Assembly (NCBI GenBank): GCA_023265785.1
Contig: JAHFSL010000111.1
Location: 1 to 7,605, forward strand
Length of the DNA stretch: 7,605 nt
Direction of reading: 5' to 3'
From: Candidatus Coatesiibacteriota bacterium
GTDB lineage: Bacteria > Oederibacteriota > CAKKQC01
In this document: one piece after another, positions 1 to 6,495 of the stretch
Numbering within the stretch: position 1 is the first letter of the stretch
How the letters are laid out: each line of letters begins with the position of its first letter
Notes under the pieces: model-generated
Databases searched by the model: none
What the model saw: the letters and a program-made list of their open reading frames with translations, nothing else
Told to the model about the DNA's origin: nothing
Translations under genes and position numbers: made by a program

Positions 1-1134
1 TCGGTCGTCGCGGGCAACGAGCGGGTCCTGAAGGCCCGGCTGGCCGACGCCCGGTTCTTCCATGAGGCTGACCGGAAGAAGCGGCTCGAGGAATTCGTGC
101 CCGCCCTGGCCGGCGTGGTGTGGCAGGCCGGGGCGGGCTCGATGTTCGACAAGGCCAAGCGGATGCAGGCGCTGGCCGCCTGGCTGGCCGCCAAGCTGGG
201 GGTGCGCAATCCGGCCATCCTGACCGCCGCCCTGCAGGCCAAGGCGGACCTCGTCACCGCCATGGTGGGTGAGTTTCCGACCCTCCAGGGAACCGTGGGC
301 GGGCTGTATGCCGCCGCATCGGGGGAGTCGGAGGACACGGCCCGCGCGATTGCCGAACACTACCGGCCGACGGGCCCCAAGGATGAGGTCCCGGGAACCC
401 TCGAGGGGTGCGTGGTGGCGCTCGCCGACAAGATTGACCACCTGGCGGGCCACCTCGTGCTGGAGCATGCCCCCTCGGGCACCGCCGATCCCTACGCCCT
501 GCGGAGGGCGGGGCTGGGGATCATCCGGATCCTGGCGGAGCATGGCTGGCGCCTGCCTCTCCGGCAGGCCTTCGTCCGCGCGGCCGAACGGCACGAGGCG
601 GGCAAGGACGAGAAGGTCCAGTCGCGCGTTGGGGCCCAGGCCGTCGGGTTCCTGCGCGGCCGGATGGAGATCATCTTTGCCGAGCAGGGATTCCAGCCCG
701 ATGAGATCGTCGCCGCGCTCGTGGCCTTCGACGATGTGACGCTGGCCGGGGCCCGGCTCCGCGCGCTCGCCGTGCTCAAGGGCCGGCCGGGGTTTCGCGA
801 GACCGTGCTCGCGCTCTCGCGCGTCACCAATATCCTGCCCAAGGGGTTCGAGGCGACACCGGTGGATCCGGACGCCCTGGATGCCGCCGAGCGCACCCTG
901 CATGAATTACACCTGCCATTGAGCCGGGACGCGGAAGCGCTCGCGGCAGCGGGCGGGTTCGAGGCGCTCTACGACCGGCTCGCCGCCCTGCGGCCCGCGA
1001 TTGACGCCTTCTTTGCGGCCGTCATGGTCAATGACCCTGATGCCGCGGTGCGCCAGCGGCGGCTTTCCCTCCTCGCCGAGATCGCGAAGACCATCCGGCT
1101 GCTGGCCGACATCAAGGCGCTTGCCCTCGGCTGA
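1..1134 (+). CDS. glyS: Glycyl-tRNA synthetase beta subunit, C-terminal part (5'-truncated by window edge)
   Basis: The beta subunit of the bacterial alpha2-beta2 glycyl-tRNA synthetase supports charging of tRNA-Gly in the cytoplasm; catalysis sits mainly in the alpha subunit (glyQ), which is not in the window. The frame is open from base 1, so the gene begins upstream; 377 residues are visible against roughly 690 in the family. The fragment opens with the GlyS-typical NERVLKARLADARFF. Then come DLVTAMVGEFPTLQG, an ASGES stretch, ADKIDHL of the degenerate HD-like domain, and DPYALRRAGLGIIRIL. From about residue 225 it is the helical DALR-type anticodon-binding domain (RETVLALSRVTNIL), ending in the usual RRLSLLAEIAKTIRLLADI. 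An internal GTG at 97 is not the start, because conserved GlyS sequence runs upstream of it. No frameshift or internal stop is seen. A small GC hairpin lies just after the stop. Confidence 0.96.
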   Translation, partial: SVVAGNERVLKARLADARFFHEADRKKRLEEFVPALAGVVWQAGAGSMFDKAKRMQALAAWLAAKLGVRNPAILTAALQAKADLVTAMVGEFPTLQGTVGGLYAAASGESEDTARAIAEHYRPTGPKDEVPGTLEGCVVALADKIDHLAGHLVLEHAPSGTADPYALRRAGLGIIRILAEHGWRLPLRQAFVRAAERHEAGKDEKVQSRVGAQAVGFLRGRMEIIFAEQGFQPDEIVAALVAFDDVTLAGARLRALAVLKGRPGFRETVLALSRVTNILPKGFEATPVDPDALDAAERTLHELHLPLSRDAEALAAAGGFEALYDRLAALRPAIDAFFAAVMVNDPDAAVRQRRLSLLAEIAKTIRLLADIKALALG

Positions 1135-1140
1135 TTCCGG

Positions 1141-1160
1141 CCCCCGCGCAGGGGGTGTTT
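1141..1160 (+). terminator. Possible weak terminator hairpin after glyS
   Basis: Seven bases after the glyS stop is a perfect inverted repeat: five C (1141-1145), a loop GCGCA, then five G (1151-1155), followed by TGTTT. The all-GC stem and short T-rich trail resemble a minimal intrinsic terminator. However, the stem is only 5 bp, the T-run is interrupted, and G/C runs are common in this genome. It is the only candidate boundary between glyS and the downstream gene cluster. Confidence 0.25.
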
Positions 1161-1168
1161 GACGCCGA

Positions 1169-1177
1169 TGCTATCCT
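1169..1177 (+). promoter_or_regulatory. Candidate extended -10 promoter element for the permease operon
   Basis: The gap contains TGCTATCCT, which matches an extended -10 (TG-N-TATNNT) and is A/T-rich compared with its surroundings. Its last base is 8 nt before the ATG at 1185, so transcription would start at or within a base or two of that ATG and give a leaderless mRNA. No good -35 sits at the standard distance (1149-1154 reads CAGGGG). A TTGACG at 1159-1164 looks like a -35 but is only 7 nt away, too close to pair with this -10. The call is inferred from motif and position only. Confidence 0.3.
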
Positions 1178-1184
1178 GTTACCC

Positions 1185-2474
1185 ATGACCCGCCCCGCGC
1201 GCAAGACGGAATTCCTCGCCGGGCTGACGACGTTCATGACGATGTCCTACATCATCTTCGCCAACCCCGCCATTCTGTCGGTGGCAGGCGTGCCCGCGGC
1301 CGGCGCGCAAACGGCCACCTGCCTGGGGGCCGCGCTGGCGACGGCCCTCATGGCCGCCATGTCGCGCTATCCCCTGGCGCTGGCTCCCGGCATGGGTCTC
1401 AACGCCTTCCTGGCCTATTCCGTCTGCCGCGGGATGGGGTACGACTGGGAAATCGGCATGGCCGTGGTGGTTCTGGAGGGGCTGATTCTCATGGTGCTCG
1501 TCGGGCTGGGCCTGCGGCGGTGGATCATGGATGCCCTTCCGCTCTCGCTCAAGCATGCCATCGGCGTGGGGATCGGGTTGTTCATCGCCTTCATCGGACT
1601 CAAGATGGGGGGCATCATCGTGGCCGGTCCGCCGGAGACTCTGGTCAGGCTGGGTTCGCTGGGAGCGCCGGAAGCGCTGGTCGCCCTGGCGGGGCTGGCG
1701 GTGACGGCGGGGATGTTGGCCCGGGGCGTGCCCGGAGGCCTGCTCATCGGGATCGTGGCCTCCAGCCTGCTGGCCGATGTCGGGTTCGGGCTGGCGCACC
1801 TGCCAGGCTCGGTGGCCGCGGCCGTGGCCGCGCCGAATTTCTCGACCGTCTGGAAGTTTTGGGGCGGGCTGGATGAGGCCCTGTCGCTCCGGCTCCTGCC
1901 GGTCCTCTTCGCCTTCCTGGTGACGGATTTCTTCGACACCATGGGCACGGTGATCGCGGTCGGCCATCAGGGCGGTTTTCTGGACCGGAAGGGAAACTTG
2001 CCCCGGCTGGGGCCCGTGCTCCTGGCGGACTCGGCCGCGGCGGCCCTCGGGGGCGCGCTGGGGTGCTCTTCGGTGACCACCTACCTCGAGTCGGCCAGCG
2101 GCGTGGCGGCCGGGGGTCGGGGGCCGCTCACCGGGTATACGGTCGCGGCCTGTTTCCTCGTGGCCATGTTCCTGAACCCGCTGGCCGCGGCCGTCCCGGC
2201 GTGCGCCGTGGCGCCGGCGCTGATCGCCGTGGGCTTCCTGATGATGCGCGGTGTGGCCCGCATCGGCTGGGACCGGGTGGAGGAGGGGGTGCCCGCCTTT
2301 CTGACCATCCTGATGACCCCCCTCTCGTTCAGCATCGCCACCGGGGTGGGGTGGGGGGTGCTCGCCACGGTGGTGGTGGCGGGCCTTTCAGGCCGGGCGG
2401 GGCGGGTGCATCCCGTCCTCTGGGCCTGTGCGGCCGTCTTCGCCGTGTCCTTCTCGCCGCTGGTGCCCCGGTGA
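1185..2474 (+). CDS. AzgA/PbuG-type NCS2 purine permease
   Basis: This is an inner-membrane nucleobase permease of the AzgA (adenine/guanine/hypoxanthine) branch of the NCS2 family, probably proton-coupled. From ATG 1185 it has 429 residues, normal for the family, and is strongly hydrophobic throughout, consistent with the 14-helix NCS2 fold. Family hallmarks are TEFLAGLTTFMTMSYIIFANP at the N terminus, PGMGLNAF at 68-75, DFFDTMGT at 248-255, and TTYLESASGVAAGGR with Glu302. The two acidic regions correspond to the family's substrate-site helices. One deviation is GGRGPLT where AzgA proteins usually have GGRTGLT. A GTG at 1155 in the same frame would add ten residues (MFDADAILLP), but it lies on the hairpin stem with its G-run abutting the start codon. 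I prefer 1185, where the conserved N terminus begins, although no Shine-Dalgarno precedes it. The stop overlaps the next gene's start by four bases. The exact purine transported cannot be read from the sequence. Confidence 0.93.
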   Translation: MTRPARKTEFLAGLTTFMTMSYIIFANPAILSVAGVPAAGAQTATCLGAALATALMAAMSRYPLALAPGMGLNAFLAYSVCRGMGYDWEIGMAVVVLEGLILMVLVGLGLRRWIMDALPLSLKHAIGVGIGLFIAFIGLKMGGIIVAGPPETLVRLGSLGAPEALVALAGLAVTAGMLARGVPGGLLIGIVASSLLADVGFGLAHLPGSVAAAVAAPNFSTVWKFWGGLDEALSLRLLPVLFAFLVTDFFDTMGTVIAVGHQGGFLDRKGNLPRLGPVLLADSAAAALGGALGCSSVTTYLESASGVAAGGRGPLTGYTVAACFLVAMFLNPLAAAVPACAVAPALIAVGFLMMRGVARIGWDRVEEGVPAFLTILMTPLSFSIATGVGWGVLATVVVAGLSGRAGRVHPVLWACAAVFAVSFSPLVPR

Positions 2475-4384
2475 CCATCCGGGCCGTCGTCCTCCTGCTG
2501 GTGCTGGCCGGCCCGGCCCGGGCAGGTTTCTTTCATGTTGAAAAGCACGGCGCCCAGTGGTGGCTGGTGGACGGCGCGGGGGCGGAATACCTCCACGCCG
2601 CCCCCAATGTGACGGAACTGGGCGGCCCGGTGGCGGAGTGGAAGGCGGAGAACCCGGCCTACTGTGGTCTCAAGTTCTACCCCTCGCCGGACGCCTGGGC
2701 GGATGCCACCCGGGACCGGCTCAAGGCGTGGGGATTCACCGGCGTGGGCGGGTACTCGGACCACGACCTGCTCGGCAAGCGGGGCCTGCCATACACGGTC
2801 GCCCTGCCGCTGGGCGCCATGTACGGGGCGCCGTGGCTGGATCCCCGTGATCCCGGGAACCTCAAGGCGTTCGCGGGGGAGCTGGCGAAGGCCAAGGCGT
2901 TGCGTGACGACCCGCTTCTCGTGGGCTACTTCACCGACAACGAACTGGGTTGGTACGACGAAAGCGTCTTCTTCTTCTGGATGGGCCAGCCGGCGAAGTC
3001 CCGGGTCAAGCGGGCGCTGTTCACGATGCTCGAGGCGCAGTATCACGGTGACCTCCGGGCCTTCCGTGCCGACCTGGTCGTAACCCCGACGCCGAGGAAG
3101 TTTTCCGACCTGCGCAAGCCGCTGGAGTCCGTTCGGTGGGCGCCCGGCCGGCGTCCGGCGGTTGCGGACCGGTTCGTGGAGTGGCTCGCGGACGAGTACT
3201 ACGACACGATGGCCACGGCCCTGCGGCGCACCGATCCCAACCATCTCCTGCTGGGCGACCGGTACGCCTCGTCCTATTCTCAGCCCGTGGCCCGCGCGGC
3301 GGGACGGCACATGGACGTCATTTCGGCCAACTACAACACCTTTGCGTCCTCGGGATGGATCGCGCCGGCCTTCTTCGAGTCCCTGTACCGGCTGTCACAG
3401 AAGCCGGTGATGGTCACGGAGTACTATTTTGCGGCGATGGAAAATGCCACCGGGGACGGGAACACCAGCGCGGGTTTCATGACCGTCGCCACGCAGGCCC
3501 AGCGCGCGGCGGGCGCGGCCCGGATGACCGAGCACCTCGCGCGCCTGCCGTATGTCGTAGGCTGGCACTGGTTCCAGTTCGCCGATGAGCCGCCGCACGG
3601 CCGGGGCGACGGCGAGGACTACAACTTCGGACTGGTGGATGTGAACGACCGGCCCTACCCCGCGCTGACGGCGGCGCTGGCCGCCGTGCAGTCGCGGGCA
3701 ATGGCCCTCCACCGGGAGGGGCCGCGCCCCGATGGGCTGGTCCGCGTCGGGGGCGAGTTCCGCCTGCCGCGGGCGACCTGGACCCTCTCACTCGACGGCC
3801 GGATGGATGAATGGGACCTGCCCGCCACCTGGGTGCCCGAGGCGGGCGCCCGGGAACCCTACCAGCCGTTCGGCGACTTCCACCTCGCATGGACTCCGGC
3901 CGGGCTGGTGGTCGGCATGGTCTACCGGGATTTTGCCGAAGGCCGTGAAGGGGATGGGGACCCGTTGAGTTTCCCCCGGATCACGGTGGCCGTCCAGTGC
4001 GGCGACCAGTTGCCGGCAACCGTGACGGTGGGCGGGCTCGGCGCGCGCATCGGTCCGCCGCCACCCGAGCCAACGAAGGGGGAAAAGAAGGCCGACGACA
4101 CGCGGCCCTATGCGCCACTTCTGCCGTTGGCCCCGGTGCCGCCCGGGATGGAAGGAGTGCGCGGCGCGCAGGCACCGCACAGCATTGAGACCATCGCGGA
4201 ACTGCTCATTCCCGCCGCCGCCCTGGGTGCGCCGGCCCTGGCCGCGGGGGAGGCGCTGCGCGTTGCGGTGAGTATTCGCCTGCGGGGCGACGTGAAAGAA
4301 ACCTTCTGGCCCGTCGCGCTCTCCGCGGGCGTCCCGGCGGGGGAGGCCCTCGCCGCGGTCCGGCTGGTGGAGGGGACCCGATGA
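2471..4384 (+). CDS. Secreted GH50-like (clan GH-A) glycoside hydrolase with CBM9-like C-terminal domain
   Basis: This is a predicted exported glycosidase of 637 residues. A signal peptide (1-18, VVLLLVLAGPARA then GFFHV) argues for the GTG start at 2471, which overlaps the permease stop as GTGA; the open frame further upstream only shadows the permease. An N-terminal segment (19-95) has the W-W-L-V-D-G-A-G pattern common in GH50-like proteins. The TIM barrel runs to about residue 415. It contains GYFTDNELGW with Asn157-Glu158 as likely acid/base, NYN at 287-289, VTEYYFAA with Glu317 as likely nucleophile, and HWFQFADEP followed by GRGDGEDYN, which closely resembles the GH50 beta-agarase end motif. 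The two glutamates are 159 residues apart, as expected for clan GH-A. Residues 430-637 look like a CBM9/DOMON-type beta-sandwich: LDGRMDEWD, FHLAWTPAGLVVGMVYRD, and an IETIAELLIP strand. A Pro/charged insert (about 528-562) interrupts it. The real substrate is unknown; an agarose-like polysaccharide is only a family-based guess. Confidence 0.85.
   Translation: MTIRAVVLLLVLAGPARAGFFHVEKHGAQWWLVDGAGAEYLHAAPNVTELGGPVAEWKAENPAYCGLKFYPSPDAWADATRDRLKAWGFTGVGGYSDHDLLGKRGLPYTVALPLGAMYGAPWLDPRDPGNLKAFAGELAKAKALRDDPLLVGYFTDNELGWYDESVFFFWMGQPAKSRVKRALFTMLEAQYHGDLRAFRADLVVTPTPRKFSDLRKPLESVRWAPGRRPAVADRFVEWLADEYYDTMATALRRTDPNHLLLGDRYASSYSQPVARAAGRHMDVISANYNTFASSGWIAPAFFESLYRLSQKPVMVTEYYFAAMENATGDGNTSAGFMTVATQAQRAAGAARMTEHLARLPYVVGWHWFQFADEPPHGRGDGEDYNFGLVDVNDRPYPALTAALAAVQSRAMALHREGPRPDGLVRVGGEFRLPRATWTLSLDGRMDEWDLPATWVPEAGAREPYQPFGDFHLAWTPAGLVVGMVYRDFAEGREGDGDPLSFPRITVAVQCGDQLPATVTVGGLGARIGPPPPEPTKGEKKADDTRPYAPLLPLAPVPPGMEGVRGAQAPHSIETIAELLIPAAALGAPALAAGEALRVAVSIRLRGDVKETFWPVALSAGVPAGEALAAVRLVEGTR
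4369..4375 (+). promoter_or_regulatory. Strong Shine-Dalgarno for the second glycosidase-like gene
   Basis: GGAGGGG lies 7 nt (counted from GGAGG) before the ATG at 4381, inside the last codons of the upstream paralog. It fixes the start of the downstream gene despite the four-base ATGA overlap. It is the only strong ribosome-binding site in the cluster: the starts at 1185, 2471 and 6492 have none as clear. The second paralog may therefore be translated independently as well as by coupling. Confidence 0.7.
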
Positions 4385-6495
4385 CCCGGCCCGGATCCCC
4401 TCGGCTCATGCTCGCCGTAGCCTGCCTGGTGGCGCTGGCCCGCCCGGCCGCGTCCGGGTCGGGAAAGGCCTTCTTTCACCTCGTGGAGGAGCGGGGGGCC
4501 TGGTGGCTGGAGGATGGGGCGGGGAAGCGGATCTACTCGACGGGAGTTACGGGGGTAACCCCCGGGGTGGGCCTGGATGCCTTCGATCCGGCCGCGCCGT
4601 CCTACTGCGCCCTGCGATTCAATCCGTCCCTGGAGGGCTGGCGGCAGGCCGCCCTCAAGAGGCTCGGCGGGTGGGGATTCAATACGCTGGGCTTCGGTGC
4701 CGAGGAGGTGCTGACGGCCGGTCATGTCCTGCCGTACCTCGTGACCCTGAATCTGGGCACGGCGGCCGGCGCGCCGTGGGGTGACCCCGCCTCGCTCTCC
4801 GCCCGGACCCGGTACCGGGAGGTGCTGGCCCGCATCGCCAAACTGCGCGAGGACCCCCTCCTGATCGGCTATTGCCTCGATGGCCAGCTGGGCTGGTGGG
4901 ACGAGGGGCTGTTCCTGCACGTCCTGCGCCAGCCCGTGGCCAAGGAGGCGCTGAAGGCGCGCCTGTTCGAGCGGCTGACCGCCGAGTACCGCGGCGACCT
5001 CCGGCTGTTCGCCGAGGACTTCGCGCTGGAGCCCGAGCCGAAGAAGTTTGCCGACCTCGCCGGGGCGTTCCGCAAGGCCTCGTTCCGGCCCGGCCGCCGC
5101 CCCCTGCTCGTCGAGGAATTCGTCGGGGCGGTCGCGCGGGACTTCTACCGGACCGCGACGGAGGAACTCCGGCGCGTGGATCCCAACCACCTGGTCTTCT
5201 CCGACCGGTTCGCCTCGTTCTATGCCCAGCCCGTCGCCCGCGCCGCGGGTGAATTCGTGGATGCCATTGCGACCACCTGGGACTCGCCCTCGCCCGCGGG
5301 ATGGGCGGCGCCGTTCTACTTCGAGAGCCTGGCCCGGATCGCCCGCAAGCCGATCCTGGTCGCGGAAACCTCCTTCGCCGCCATGCAGAACCGGTCGGGG
5401 GACCGCAACAGCCACGGCGGGTATGTGACCGTGGCGACCCAGCCGGAGCGCGCGGCGGGCGCCGCGGCGGCCTGGGCCGGGCTGGCCCGGTTCGGGTCCG
5501 TGGTGGGCGCGCACTGGTTCCAGTTCGCCGACCAGCCCCCGGAGTCGGGCGGCGCGGAGGACTTCAACATGGGGCTGGTGGACCTGAAGGACTCGCCCTA
5601 TGAGGAGTTGACGGCCGCACTGACGCGGGCCAACGCGGCCGCCCCGGCCGCGCACGGGAGCTGGCCGGCGGGCGCGGGGCTGGTGCGGGCGCCGCAGGGC
5701 CTGCTGGTGCCGGGCATGGCCGACCTGCCGATCATCAACGGATCGCTGGAGGACTGGGCGCTCGACCGGGCCTGGATCCCGGGCGTCGCCGCGGCGGCGC
5801 CGTTCGAGCGGTTCGGGGACTTCTTCGTGACCTGGCATCCGGAAGGTCTCGTGGTGGCGGTGGTCTACATGGACTACCGGGCGCGCCAGCGAGCGGTGGA
5901 CGGGCCCGAGCAGGACGCGGAACGGTTCACCCTGGGGATCGGCGCCGAACTTGAGAAGCCCGTAGTCTTCACCCTCAAGGGCCTTCAGGAAAAGGTGGAC
6001 CCGGAAAAGCCCGACCTGGGCTTCCGCACGCCCGAAGTGCTGGCGGTGCGCGGGGGCGTGCCGTTCCCCGCCGAGAGCCGGTTCCTCGTGGCCCAGGGCG
6101 CACACGGGCTGTTCCGGGTCGTCGAGATCTTCCTGCCCGCGGCGCTGTTCCGGCGGGAGAAGCTGGAGGCCGGGGACATCCTGCGGGCCGCCGCGAGCCT
6201 GCGCCTGCGGGCAAACTTCAAGGAACTGTTCTGGCCCCACCCGTTCAAGGTGACCTCCTGGCAGGACAGCGCCGGCTGGGTCCCGCTCGTCCTGCAGGCG
6301 CTTCCCGCCGGTCAGGAAGCCGTGCCAAAGCCCCCGCCCGCCCCCGTGGCGCCGCCGGCCGCCAGCCCGGCGCCGGCGCGAGTGACGGCCCCCGCGACTC
6401 CGGCCGCCACGCCCAGCCCGGCGCCGGCCGCGAAGCCTACGGCGAAGCCGGCACCGGGCGGTAAGGGCAAGCCCGCGGGCGGGAAAAAGCCATGA
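4381..6495 (+). CDS. Secreted GH50-like paralog with altered acid/base site, CBM9-like domain and Pro/Ala/Lys tail
   Basis: This 704-residue tandem paralog of the preceding gene aligns with it nearly end to end (FFHLVEERGAWWLEDGAGK, LREDPLLIGY, RRVDPNHLVFSDRFASFYAQPVARAAG, HWFQFAD). It has a signal peptide: hydrophobic core 9-20 and likely cleavage after AAS near residue 25. The barrel spans about 40-425. Its key difference is at the acid/base: CLDGQLGW, with Gly168-Gln169 where the paralog has Asn-Glu. The nucleophile position is kept (Glu329, VAETSFAA), but NYN becomes TWD (299-301) and the GRGDGEDYN loop shortens to SGGAEDFN. A CBM9-like domain (about 445-642) starts INGSLEDWALD and shares the R-x-A-x-S-x-RLR...KE-x-FWP ending with the paralog. 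Residues 648-704 are a low-complexity Pro/Ala tail turning Lys/Gly-rich, absent from the first copy. Activity is doubtful. A binding, scaffolding or regulatory pseudoenzyme fits, but a changed mechanism cannot be excluded. Confidence 0.85.
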   Translation: MTRPGSPRLMLAVACLVALARPAASGSGKAFFHLVEERGAWWLEDGAGKRIYSTGVTGVTPGVGLDAFDPAAPSYCALRFNPSLEGWRQAALKRLGGWGFNTLGFGAEEVLTAGHVLPYLVTLNLGTAAGAPWGDPASLSARTRYREVLARIAKLREDPLLIGYCLDGQLGWWDEGLFLHVLRQPVAKEALKARLFERLTAEYRGDLRLFAEDFALEPEPKKFADLAGAFRKASFRPGRRPLLVEEFVGAVARDFYRTATEELRRVDPNHLVFSDRFASFYAQPVARAAGEFVDAIATTWDSPSPAGWAAPFYFESLARIARKPILVAETSFAAMQNRSGDRNSHGGYVTVATQPERAAGAAAAWAGLARFGSVVGAHWFQFADQPPESGGAEDFNMGLVDLKDSPYEELTAALTRANAAAPAAHGSWPAGAGLVRAPQGLLVPGMADLPIINGSLEDWALDRAWIPGVAAAAPFERFGDFFVTWHPEGLVVAVVYMDYRARQRAVDGPEQDAERFTLGIGAELEKPVVFTLKGLQEKVDPEKPDLGFRTPEVLAVRGGVPFPAESRFLVAQGAHGLFRVVEIFLPAALFRREKLEAGDILRAAASLRLRANFKELFWPHPFKVTSWQDSAGWVPLVLQALPAGQEAVPKPPPAPVAPPAASPAPARVTAPATPAATPSPAPAAKPTAKPAPGGKGKPAGGKKP
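6362..6428 (+). repeat. Short in-frame direct repeat in the Pro/Ala tail
   Basis: The 16-base sequence CCAGCCCGGCGCCGGC occurs at 6362-6377 and again at 6413-6428. The offset of 51 bases is exactly 17 codons, so both copies encode the same Ser-Pro-Ala-Pro-Ala. This suggests that the tail of the second glycosidase-like protein grew by in-frame duplication or slippage. The unit also contains the self-complementary GGCGCC core. It is a repeat within coding sequence, not a mobile element. Confidence 0.6.

Noticed and set aside
1159..1164. TTGACG as a -35 box for the permease.
   Set aside because: Only 7 bases separate it from the TATCCT element; about 17 are needed. No other -10 lies at the right distance before the start codon.
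2063..2470. In-frame upstream extension of the first glycosidase-like gene by 136 codons.
   Set aside because: This part overlaps the conserved C-terminal helices of the permease in another frame and translates to Gly/Arg-rich sequence. Starting at 2471 gives a clean signal peptide.
2081..3310. A 409-codon minus-strand open frame across the permease/glycosidase junction.
   Set aside because: It is compositionally biased, has no family motif, and lies antisense to two genes with clear domain matches and a stop/start overlap.
4408..4425. Possible lipobox (LAVAC, Cys15) in the second glycosidase-like protein.
   Set aside because: The cysteine sits in the middle of the hydrophobic core with too few hydrophobic residues before it. 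A standard cleavage site after AAS near residue 25 fits better.
4546..4564. Overlapping hairpins GTTAC-GGGG-GTAAC and CGGGGG-TAA-CCCCCG that look like alternative RNA structures.
   Set aside because: They lie well inside the coding sequence, where the protein repeats Thr-Gly-Val, and G/C runs are frequent here. There is no sign of a switch or terminator function.
4108..6240. A 710-codon open frame on the minus strand opposite the second glycosidase-like gene.
   Set aside because: Its translation is Arg/Gly/Pro/His-rich with no recognisable domain and lies opposite a well-supported gene. Long antisense frames are expected where third positions are nearly all G or C.
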